Shown in pieces: positions 1-5,490 of a stretch of DNA of 5,490 bases; position 1 is the first letter of the stretch; each line of letters opens with the position of its first letter. Below the pieces are notes generated by a model, which made no database searches, was not told where the DNA came from, and worked only from the letters and a program-made list of their open reading frames with translations. This stretch comes from Clostridiaceae bacterium (GTDB lineage Bacteria > Bacillota_A > Clostridia > Acetivibrionales > Acetivibrionaceae). The stretch lies in the NCBI GenBank assembly GCA_012513545.1, contig JAAZCB010000071.1:1-5490 (forward strand). The letters are read 5' to 3'. Made by a program: the position numbers and the translations under genes.

Positions 1-2
1 GG

Positions 3-917
3 GTTTATGAAAACATCCCTTCTTCAGATATTCCTGATGAAGATGCTTTCTTAAAGAGAGTAGATTCTCCCGCCATGATTGAGACCAAAAAAGAATACAC
101 AATAAAAATAGAGAAAATTAAGGGTATTTTTAATAATTTGGCTGAGGGGAATTCTTTTGATGAGGATGCCCGTGAGGTCGTTTCTTCAATTATTGAATCA
201 GACAAATTCTCAGGTGATTTTTTGCGGTGCATGCGTCAGTTACGTGATACAAATGATTACACCTACCAGCACAGTCTCAATGTATCAAGCTTATGCTATC
301 TTATTGGAAGCTGGATGAAGCTTACCCAAGACAAACTTGAAGAGCTGACACTTGCCGGTCTGGTTCATGACATAGGGAAAAGTAAAATAAGTTCTAAAAT
401 ATTAAACAAAACTTCAGCATTGACAAAAACTGAAATGCTGGAAATTAAAAAGCATCCAGGATTTGGGTATCAAATCCTGAAGAATAACACCAGTTATTCG
501 GAAAGTATATTGAATGCTGTTCTGATGCACCACGAAAGAGAGGATGGTACTGGGTATCCCTCCAATCTGAAGGGAAAGGATATTCATTTTTATGCTAAAA
601 TAATCGCTGTAGCCAACCTTTACAGTTCTGTTACATTAGATCGAATTTATAAGAAAACAGACACCCCCTTTAGTGTTTTTGAAATCTTTGAGTCCGCATC
701 ATCACAAAAATTTGATCCCTTGGTAGTCTATACCCTGATAAGCAATATTGCGAATTATTACATAGGTGACAAAGTACGTCTTACTAACGGTAAGCTTGGG
801 CAAATAGTATTTTTTGATCCTGAATTTATATCAAGACCTATTATTCACTGCCAGGACGGCACAACCATAGATCTTAAAACAGAGAAAAACATTAAAATTA
901 CAGAGATTTTCACTTGA
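3..917 (+). CDS. HD-GYP domain protein (cyclic-di-GMP phosphodiesterase-like), 5' end outside the window
   Basis: HD-GYP proteins are HD-superfamily metal-dependent phosphodiesterases that typically hydrolyse cyclic-di-GMP in the cytoplasm. Numbering here is from the ATG at 75. The sequence shows H66 (in YQHSLNV), the HD pair at 98-99 (LVHDIGK), H127 (KKHPGFG), HH at 152-153, and the signature DGTGYP at 157-162. A C-terminal extension (about 228-278, GDKVRLTNGKLGQIV onward) is of the type common on clostridial HD-GYP proteins. Codons stay open from the ATG at 75 back to base 3 (VYENIPSSDIPDEDAFLKRV), which looks like the end of the usual N-terminal domain. No Shine-Dalgarno sequence precedes the ATG, so the gene almost certainly starts upstream of the window. 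Oddity: where the family normally has VAD-x-YDA, this protein reads VANLYSS (N181, S184), so the last metal-ligand Asp is replaced. It may have reduced or altered catalysis, or act as a binding protein. Domain assignment is firm; activity is uncertain. Confidence 0.93.
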   Translation, partial: VYENIPSSDIPDEDAFLKRVDSPAMIETKKEYTIKIEKIKGIFNNLAEGNSFDEDAREVVSSIIESDKFSGDFLRCMRQLRDTNDYTYQHSLNVSSLCYLIGSWMKLTQDKLEELTLAGLVHDIGKSKISSKILNKTSALTKTEMLEIKKHPGFGYQILKNNTSYSESILNAVLMHHEREDGTGYPSNLKGKDIHFYAKIIAVANLYSSVTLDRIYKKTDTPFSVFEIFESASSQKFDPLVVYTLISNIANYYIGDKVRLTNGKLGQIVFFDPEFISRPIIHCQDGTTIDLKTEKNIKITEIFT

Positions 918-939
918 AATTTCAGCTTCTGAAGCCTCA

Positions 940-973
940 AGCCTGTTTGTATATATACAAACAGGCTGTTTTT
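940..973 (+). terminator. Rho-independent terminator of the HD-GYP gene
   Basis: A perfect 28-base palindrome (940-967; arms begin AGCCTGTTTGTA and end TACAAACAGGCT) starts 22 bases after the HD-GYP stop codon. It is followed by G and five T residues (969-973). The opposite strand has no T tract after the same palindrome, so it is expected to act mainly on rightward transcription. Confidence 0.85.
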
Positions 974-978
974 GCCTG

Positions 979-995
979 ATTTCCCTTCGGGAAAT
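979..995. repeat. Short perfect hairpin ATTTCCC-TTC-GGGAAAT
   Basis: Seven-base arms with a three-base loop lie between the two convergent genes. No T tract follows on either strand, so it is not a canonical terminator. It lies 35 bases past the stop codon of the leftward PH-domain gene and could end or protect that transcript's 3' end. That role is inference. Confidence 0.4.
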
Positions 996-1030
996 GGCCC
1001 TAATAAAAAGCTCAGAAATCCAATCAGACT

Positions 1031-1405
1031 TCACAAAACAAATTCTGCTAGTACGCTTTGCAGTTCATATATGTCAAGACTTCTGTTAAATTGCTTTTGT
1101 ATTGGTTCAGAAGTTCCCGAAATCCAGATCTTCAACTCTGCATCCAGATCAAAATTTCCGGCTGTCTCTATACTAAAATGTGTAATGCTTTTATAAGGAA
1201 TAGAATGATACTCTGTCTTTTTTCCTGTGACACCCTGTTTATCAACAATGATTAGCCGTTTGTCTGTAAAAATAAACATGTCCCGTATCAATTTATAAGC
1301 CTTCTCTACGCTTTCTTCGGACGAAAGCAATTGATAGTATTCCCTTTCAACCGACTTACTGCTAACCTCAGATGCATTCCCCATTAGCCCGTCAAAAAAT
1401 CCCAT
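1031..1405 (-). CDS. Bacterial PH-domain protein (bPH_1 / DUF1696-like)
   Basis: A complete 124-residue cytoplasmic-looking protein without signal peptide or membrane helix. The pattern MGFFDGLMGNASEV at the N-terminus, then KAYKLIRDMFIFTDKRLI (about 35-52), VDKQGVTGKKTEYHSIPYKS (about 54-73), and a DLDAELKIWISG strand pair (about 86-97) is characteristic of the bacterial pleckstrin-homology-like family bPH_1. Members are single small beta-barrel domains that form oligomers; their cellular role is generally unknown. The start is well supported by a GGGGAGGG Shine-Dalgarno sequence five bases upstream. The gene lies 64 bases downstream of the small membrane-protein gene on the same strand and is probably cotranscribed with it. 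Length is normal for the family and nothing looks truncated. A role in envelope stress or membrane association is a guess, not shown by the sequence. Confidence 0.9.
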   Translation of the reverse strand: MGFFDGLMGNASEVSSKSVEREYYQLLSSEESVEKAYKLIRDMFIFTDKRLIIVDKQGVTGKKTEYHSIPYKSITHFSIETAGNFDLDAELKIWISGTSEPIQKQFNRSLDIYELQSVLAEFVL

Positions 1406-1410
1406 TATTT

Positions 1411-1418
1411 CCCTCCCC
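1411..1418 (-). promoter_or_regulatory. Shine-Dalgarno of the PH-domain gene
   Basis: On the minus strand GGGGAGGG is followed by AAATA and the ATG at 1405. The strong match and spacing fix the start of the PH-domain gene. Confidence 0.8.
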
Positions 1419-1469
1419 TAATAGCTATAATTGCACTTTGATTTTATCTATATCCAATAATAGGCCATT

Positions 1470-1667
1470 TTATTTAACAAAACCATTATACTGCTTTTTT
1501 ATAACAGAAAATCCTTGCACTATCATCCAACCAATTGTTGAACCAATTGAAAAAATCCATATGGAACCGCCTGAATTAAATCCCATTTTGCTGGCAATGA
1601 AAAAAACTATCAGAACAATAATAAAGTATGCTACCGCTTGTATTGTAAAATTAATCCATTTTTCCAT
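1470..1667 (-). CDS. Small two-helix membrane protein, family not recognised
   Basis: A 65-residue protein with two hydrophobic segments: about residues 8-28 (QAVAYFIIVLIVFFIASK) and about 34-53 (GSIWIFSIGSTIGWMIVQGF). They are joined by a short glycine-rich loop (GFNSGG) and the protein ends in a basic tail (VIKKQYNGFVK). The positive tail and the MEKW start suggest both ends face the cytoplasm, as an inference. A GGAGGAG ribosome binding site eight bases before the ATG argues strongly that this is a real gene and not a shadow frame. I do not recognise a named family. It precedes the PH-domain gene on the same strand with a 64-base gap, and a candidate promoter lies upstream, so the two are likely an operon. 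A role as membrane partner for the PH-domain protein is possible but unproven. Confidence 0.75.
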   Translation of the reverse strand: MEKWINFTIQAVAYFIIVLIVFFIASKMGFNSGGSIWIFSIGSTIGWMIVQGFSVIKKQYNGFVK

Positions 1668-1675
1668 ACTATTTA

Positions 1676-1682
1676 CTCCTCC
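1676..1682 (-). promoter_or_regulatory. Shine-Dalgarno of the small membrane-protein gene
   Basis: On the minus strand GGAGGAG stands eight bases before the ATG at 1667. It is the main evidence that this short frame is translated. Confidence 0.75.
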
Positions 1683-1752
1683 GTTTCAGAAACAGTAGTA
1701 ATAATCATAGATAAAAATACATATTGCCTTGTGTAATTTTCACTATAATGCA

Positions 1753-1781
1753 ATTTTATCCTATCAATGTCTGATTTGCAA
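1753..1781 (-). promoter_or_regulatory. Candidate sigma-A promoter for the leftward membrane-protein/PH-domain pair
   Basis: Read on the minus strand, TTGCAA (1781-1776) and TAAAAT (1758-1753) are separated by exactly 17 bases. The -10 matches the consensus at five of six positions and the -35 at four of six. It would give a leader of roughly 80 bases before the small membrane-protein gene. The region is AT-rich, so chance matches are possible. Confidence 0.45.
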
Positions 1782-1888
1782 TCTATAAAACAGCTTTCAA
1801 AAAATTGGTGTATTACCAAATAGCATTGTGTCCCGAATGTATTTATCTCCAGCAGTGCCCTTAATTAAGAACAACGTCAAAATTCAGA

Positions 1889-1917
1889 TTGAAAAAGATG
1901 TTTTATCATGGTATATT
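1889..1917 (+). promoter_or_regulatory. Sigma-A-type promoter with extended -10 for the GT-C-like gene
   Basis: TTGAAA (1889-1894) and TATATT (1912-1917) are separated by 17 bases, and TGG directly before the -10 fits the extended TGn motif. Each hexamer matches consensus closely. Transcription would begin near 1924, leaving a U-rich leader of about 43 bases before the ATG at 1967. The TTG of the -35 box is also the first codon of the longest possible open frame, which argues against that longer frame being the protein start. Confidence 0.7.
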
Positions 1918-1954
1918 TTATATATATTATGATTTTATTTTACTTTTTTTTCAT

Positions 1955-1960
1955 GGAGAG
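1955..1960 (+). promoter_or_regulatory. Shine-Dalgarno deciding the start of the GT-C-like gene
   Basis: GGAGAG followed by ATTACT and ATG 1967. No comparable site precedes the TTG at 1889, the ATG at 1898 or the ATG at 1908. Confidence 0.75.
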
Positions 1961-1966
1961 ATTACT

Positions 1967-3928
1967 ATGTACAAACTTTCTTTTATAGCTTCAATAATGA
2001 AAAATCTTAAATTGAGCAAGACAAGATTTATATTGTTTTCTGCCGCCATTGTAAGTACTATTGGCTGTGCGATAGCTTCTTATCTTCATTACAGTAAAAT
2101 TTACAATGACAGTCCGTTTGCCTGGATTGGGTGGGTTTCCGGTATGCTTTTTATTCTTGCTGCTTTTGCTCCGACCATTAAATTATCAAAAGAAGTAATT
2201 TTATCTTCAAGGAATGTTCAAACGTTAGTTATATTCTTATCTACAGCACTATTATTTTTCTCTACTCACCTGTGGAATTTTGATACTGCCCCCTGGAACA
2301 ATAACGGTCTTTTTGATGATGCTGCCTGGGACGTACATTTTGTAATAGATACAATCCAGGGTCCTGCACCCTTTCAGGCTGCATTTTTCTCGGTTTCATC
2401 CGCAAGGGAGGTTGTATATCATTATTTTTTGATACCTTTTTTTGAGATACTGGGATACAATTTGTTGTCTTATGTTATAGCCCTTTTGGTACTGGGATTT
2501 TTTACAGTTTTTTTTACAACACTTTTGATTCACAGGTTGTTTAATAACAGCATAATTACAGCAATATCCGCTGTGGCTTTAAATTTTCTTCCTTTACATT
2601 ATCTTCACACGTTTGTAGGACACCGTTATGCAATTGTTGCACCTCTTTTAATGGGTGCAGTATACTTCCTGTATACAGGAGTATCCTGCAAATCTTATTT
2701 CAGGATTACAATAAGTGCTATTATGGGCGGTCTTTGCTTTACCAGTGCTATTATGGGTAAGCAGATACACATGGCTCTTATCGGAGCAATAATACTACAC
2801 CTCATTTTCAATTTCAAAAAGTCTTTTACTATGGATAATTGGAATAATGTAAAGGTATTTGTTATTGGGACACTTATATCATCAATGCCAATGCTGTTCT
2901 ATGTTTTATTCAACCAGAATGAATATTTCTTTAATGAAAGCGGTTACACCAAACAATTTCTTGAAAAAATCAGCACCACTGGCATGGCTGGATTTATGGA
3001 ACATTATAAAAGAATGACCGACTGTCTCTTTGGTACTACGTGGTATAAATGGTTCATACCTGATTATCCTATAATCCCGGTTGCTTACTACTTACTGCTA
3101 ATTCCCGGGATAATTATTGCTTTTCTAAAAAAATACTACAGTTATGTTATATTAGTTCTGCTTGCTCCAGCCGGGGCTTTTGTTGCCGGTTTTTCAGACT
3201 ACAGGGTTCTGCATACTAGTCCCTTCTGGATAATATTAATGGCATTTACCCTGAACGAAATTGCAAATATTGATTTTTCAAGGTTTAAAGGACTTCATTT
3301 ATCAGCAAGCAGTACTAAATACATAAGATTAACCGGCCTTATTGTTGCCACTGTAATTGTATTGACCGGTCTTTTCCCGAGTATCAAATACATTGATGGA
3401 AAATCTAGAGATCCTTATTCCGTCTGGTTTTTTGCCCAAAAAGATGTAGCCTCATCAAGATATTTAAGGGATATTGTAGCAGGAGTACCAAACCCTTCTA
3501 CAGAAATGAGGCCTGATGAGTTTAAAAAACTGCCTGGTTATAAAGAGCCTTCTTATGATACTTTAATATGTCAGAAGCTTGGCTACGCAATAACCCATTT
3601 GTTTCTCCATGATTATGACAGCAAAAAAATAATGTCCTTCAGCGATCAGTTGCCTTATAATCTATTAGAGGAGGCACAGATATTTGAAATAAATAAATCA
3701 GTAATACAGTCCTACCGGAAGAATACAAAGGATTTAAAGCTCATATGGGAGGTTAGTGATAAAACTCAAAGAATTATTGAAAAGTTCAAGCCTCTTAGTT
3801 ATTTCGGCAGCGACGAAAATCTGTCATCCGGGCATAGCGGACAAAGTTTCGAGTTTTATGTACTTAATATTAAAAACGAAAATATTGATGAATTCAAGCA
3901 AAAGGCCTCTGAATTGGTACTTAACTGA
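1967..3928 (+). CDS. Polytopic membrane protein, GT-C glycosyltransferase-like (PMT/ArnT/GT39 type)
   Basis: A 653-residue protein with about 12-13 hydrophobic helices (roughly 20-40, 52-71, 85-101, 168-188, 195-213, 220-238, 247-282, 294-315, 368-388, 391-408, 416-434, 455-473), followed by a soluble C-terminal part of about 175 residues. After the third helix an external loop carries an acidic cluster, LFDDAAWDVHF (D117, D118, D122). This is where GT-C enzymes place their catalytic or metal-binding acid, followed by a long amphipathic loop as in that fold. GT-C enzymes move sugars from polyprenyl-phosphate donors to acceptors outside the membrane; donor and acceptor are unknown here. ATG 1967 is chosen because GGAGAG precedes it by six bases. 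The frame extends to a TTG at 1889 with no ribosome site, and that stretch contains the promoter. The gene stands alone, bounded by its own promoter and terminator. Fold assignment rests on topology and the acidic loop, not on a family signature, so it could also be another large membrane protein. Confidence 0.7.
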   Translation: MYKLSFIASIMKNLKLSKTRFILFSAAIVSTIGCAIASYLHYSKIYNDSPFAWIGWVSGMLFILAAFAPTIKLSKEVILSSRNVQTLVIFLSTALLFFSTHLWNFDTAPWNNNGLFDDAAWDVHFVIDTIQGPAPFQAAFFSVSSAREVVYHYFLIPFFEILGYNLLSYVIALLVLGFFTVFFTTLLIHRLFNNSIITAISAVALNFLPLHYLHTFVGHRYAIVAPLLMGAVYFLYTGVSCKSYFRITISAIMGGLCFTSAIMGKQIHMALIGAIILHLIFNFKKSFTMDNWNNVKVFVIGTLISSMPMLFYVLFNQNEYFFNESGYTKQFLEKISTTGMAGFMEHYKRMTDCLFGTTWYKWFIPDYPIIPVAYYLLLIPGIIIAFLKKYYSYVILVLLAPAGAFVAGFSDYRVLHTSPFWIILMAFTLNEIANIDFSRFKGLHLSASSTKYIRLTGLIVATVIVLTGLFPSIKYIDGKSRDPYSVWFFAQKDVASSRYLRDIVAGVPNPSTEMRPDEFKKLPGYKEPSYDTLICQKLGYAITHLFLHDYDSKKIMSFSDQLPYNLLEEAQIFEINKSVIQSYRKNTKDLKLIWEVSDKTQRIIEKFKPLSYFGSDENLSSGHSGQSFEFYVLNIKNENIDEFKQKASELVLN

Positions 3929-3942
3929 TTATCTCAGCCTAA

Positions 3943-3966
3943 AAGGGGGCGATTAAATGCCCCCTT
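3943..3966. terminator. Bidirectional terminator between convergent genes
   Basis: Arms AAGGGGGC and GCCCCCTT pair perfectly around an eight-base loop (GATTAAAT). The hairpin begins 14 bases after the GT-C-like stop codon. Read leftward it starts two bases after the PHP gene stop and is followed by TTTT (complement of the A residues at 3941-3944 and arm), so it can serve both genes. The rightward T-rich tail (TTCCTTAATTTAT) is interrupted. Confidence 0.8.
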
Positions 3967-3968
3967 CC

Positions 3969-5490
3969 TTAATTTATAAATACCGGTGAAGATACTGCTT
4001 CATTTCCATCAGATTGCCTTACTCTAATGTAGTAATAATCACCGCTTGTTGTGCTAATACTCTGTGTTATAACCGGATTTTCCATGTTTGGTGTCCATGT
4101 ATTAACCACGACACCATTTTTTATCATTTCAACCCTCGTGAATATCTCCTGATTATCATCAGAAGCTTTTATTACTGCATTGTAGGTACCCGGGTTTATG
4201 AATGAACCCATCTGATATCCGTTAACTTCGAATGAAAGTCTTAAATTCTTGTCAAGAGTGGAATAGAATCTTCTTTCCTTTAAGGCATTGTAAATTTCTG
4301 CACGGGTATTGGCCTTTGCCAGAACTGCAAGCCTGTGATTATTATGTGTTCCCCAGTTAGCATTATGGTTGTCATCCCCGCCGCCTGCACCTATTCTCCA
4401 TTTACGCAACAATGCCTCATCAAAATATCCCATATTTCCATCATCAGTGTAATATCCGTCATTGTAATAATAAACACTGAAGTTGTCTCTCTTGTTCCAA
4501 AGTTCCATCCCTACAAAATTGTTATTAGGTGTTGTTGTTAAATGTGAAAATTCCTTGCCTTCACCGTTCTCGCGCCCCGGATGGTTTAAAAATGCTGCAC
4601 AGTCTCTTGATGCTATCCATGAAGATATCTCAGGAAAGGTATTTGTACTTGAATCAACTGTACCGCAATAATCATCAGTATTAATTATTGTCACATGCCC
4701 ATGGGTTCCTGATGACCATTCAAATCCCCTGAAGGTTGTAAATACTCCATCCTGATTGAAGCTATCAGCGATATTTTTCGTTTCAGCCCATTCTTCGGCT
4801 GAAATTGCGTCAGAATGGTCTGACAGTGCAAAGAAGTCAAGAAATCCTACATCCCTTGCATAAGCATATGCCTCAGCTGGCGTACCTTTACCGTCAGAAA
4901 CAGTTGAGTGGTTGTGCAAGGTACCAAAATATACATTATACTCTGAACCCGGAGTTGTTGACGGACCAGGGTTTGGCAAAATATACTCCACATGAAGTAC
5001 CGGTGCATAGGTATTCGATCCCTTGAAGGAATACGCACATATATTGTTTCCCCTTAACCCTGAAATAATAAAGGCCATTGAATTGCCGCGTGTCCAATTG
5101 GACCTGTTAACCACTTCCTGCAAAAGATTTGCAAGATCGGGAGTTCTTTGATTTATCCCAGACTCATTGACATTACTCCATACGGGAGGATTCCAACTAA
5201 CAGATGCTGCTGTAACCGCCCTGGATGAAATGTTATATTTTGTGTTATTGAAACCTTCCGCATTGTCGGAAGCCTGAGCTTTTATCACTAATGATGGACT
5301 ATTTGAACCTGCTTCCTTCGCTGTAAATTGAATATAAGCATTTTTTACAGTTGCATCCTTTGGTATATCAATATTCTGAAACCTTAATCCTACAATCTGG
5401 TCTTTTGCCCAGCCCAAATCACGGACAAGTTCAAGGTCAGTACTGTCAAGGTGCACTTTTCCACTTTCCACATTTTCTTCCGCATCATCA
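3969..5490 (-). CDS. Modular PHP-domain metallohydrolase (CehA/McbA type) with N-terminal beta-sandwich module, 5' end outside the window
   Basis: Numbering is from the in-frame GTG at 5471. Residues about 1-165 form a beta-rich module (VHLDSTDLELV, IVGLRFQNIDIP, AYIQFTAKE, W-rich middle, APVLHVEY) resembling carbohydrate-binding CBM96/DNRLRE-like domains. A short linker (PNPGPSTTPGS, about 167-177) leads to a PHP domain, about 178-410. Its likely metal ligands are H186 and H188 (TLHNHS), D193 (SDG), D218-H219 (SDHS), E251, H257/H259, H297 (NHPG), and D366/H369 (GGDDNH). Residues about 411-500 look like an Ig-like beta domain. CehA/McbA proteins are metal-dependent hydrolases of esters or phosphoesters; the substrate here is unknown. 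The frame remains open to the window edge (DDAEEN precedes the GTG) and no ribosome site precedes the GTG, so the true start, and presumably a signal peptide, lie outside. The absence of membrane helices and the domain style suggest an exported protein. No dockerin or anchor is seen at the visible C-terminus. Confidence 0.88.
   Translation of the reverse strand, partial: DDAEENVESGKVHLDSTDLELVRDLGWAKDQIVGLRFQNIDIPKDATVKNAYIQFTAKEAGSNSPSLVIKAQASDNAEGFNNTKYNISSRAVTAASVSWNPPVWSNVNESGINQRTPDLANLLQEVVNRSNWTRGNSMAFIISGLRGNNICAYSFKGSNTYAPVLHVEYILPNPGPSTTPGSEYNVYFGTLHNHSTVSDGKGTPAEAYAYARDVGFLDFFALSDHSDAISAEEWAETKNIADSFNQDGVFTTFRGFEWSSGTHGHVTIINTDDYCGTVDSSTNTFPEISSWIASRDCAAFLNHPGRENGEGKEFSHLTTTPNNNFVGMELWNKRDNFSVYYYNDGYYTDDGNMGYFDEALLRKWRIGAGGGDDNHNANWGTHNNHRLAVLAKANTRAEIYNALKERRFYSTLDKNLRLSFEVNGYQMGSFINPGTYNAVIKASDDNQEIFTRVEMIKNGVVVNTWTPNMENPVITQSISTTSGDYYYIRVRQSDGNEAVSSPVFIN

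Larger units (their letters stand above)
1668..1966. other. Divergent intergenic region between the leftward pair and the GT-C-like gene
   Basis: About 300 AT-rich bases with no supported gene. It holds the leftward Shine-Dalgarno sequence and candidate promoter, the rightward promoter at 1889-1917, and the leader of the GT-C-like gene. A small inverted repeat TTGGT-GTATT-ACCAA sits at 1805-1819. A TATAAT at 1744-1749 on the plus strand lacks a properly spaced -35 box. I see no RNA gene or riboswitch. Confidence 0.6.

Noticed and set aside
75..77. ATG 75 as start codon of the HD-GYP gene
   Set aside because: No ribosome site, and open protein-like codons extend to the left edge, consistent with the missing N-terminal domain of this family.
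1372..1698. Rightward 108-codon open frame opposite the small membrane-protein gene
   Set aside because: No ribosome site before its ATG, composition typical of an antisense shadow, and it overlaps two leftward frames that each have strong Shine-Dalgarno sequences.
1724..1749. TTGCCT followed by a perfect TATAAT as a rightward promoter
   Set aside because: The spacer is only 14 bases, too short for a normal sigma-A promoter, and a better promoter lies nearer the gene at 1889-1917.
1805..1819. TTGGT-GTATT-ACCAA inverted repeat as an operator
   Set aside because: Five-base arms are within chance expectation for AT-rich intergenic DNA, and it overlaps neither promoter.
5469..5471. GTG as start codon of the PHP-domain gene
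   Set aside because: The frame continues open to the window edge, no Shine-Dalgarno sequence precedes the GTG, and the residues before it (DDAEEN) fit the start of the same beta-sandwich module, so it is an internal valine codon.
1..5490. CRISPR array, tRNA or rRNA gene, insertion sequence, or defence system
   Set aside because: No repeated spacer-like units, cloverleaf or rRNA-like stretches, transposase-like proteins or terminal repeats were seen, and none of the protein genes belongs to a recognised defence family.

Overview
This 5.5 kb window looks like chromosomal DNA from a low-GC Firmicute, most likely a clostridium of the Ruminiclostridium/Clostridium type. The reasons are the AT-rich codon use, strong GGAGG-type ribosome binding sites, sigma-A-like promoters, a clostridial-style HD-GYP protein with its typical C-terminal extension, and a bPH_1 (DUF1696-like) PH-domain protein. 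The genus is an inference from protein style; nothing in the window proves it.

Layout, left to right. (1) The 3' part of an HD-GYP protein runs rightward from the left edge to 917 and ends at a strong palindromic terminator (940-973). Its reading frame is open to the window edge, so the first ATG at 75 is not a credible start. (2) A leftward pair follows: a 65-residue two-helix membrane protein (1667-1470) and a 124-residue bacterial PH-domain protein (1405-1031). Each has a strong Shine-Dalgarno sequence, and a candidate shared promoter lies at 1753-1781. (3) A divergent intergenic region (1668-1966) carries that promoter and an outward-facing promoter (1889-1917) for a 653-residue polytopic membrane protein (1967-3928) that resembles the GT-C glycosyltransferases (PMT/ArnT/GT39-like). 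(4) A bidirectional terminator hairpin (3943-3966) separates it from a convergent leftward gene, which enters from the right edge and ends at 3969. That gene encodes a modular protein: a beta-sandwich, carbohydrate-binding-like module, a short Pro/Thr linker, a PHP-type CehA/McbA metallohydrolase domain with a full set of metal ligands, and a C-terminal Ig-like domain.

The genes do not form one obvious pathway. Themes are cyclic-di-GMP-type signalling (HD-GYP), envelope proteins (small membrane protein plus PH domain), and cell-surface or extracellular glycan or ester chemistry (GT-C enzyme, PHP hydrolase). No RNA genes, insertion sequences, CRISPR arrays or phage genes were seen. I found no convincing evidence of a new multi-gene system. 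The points most worth a second look are the HD-GYP protein that has lost the conserved Asp of the metal site, the small membrane protein/PH-domain pair, and the domain architecture of the PHP protein.
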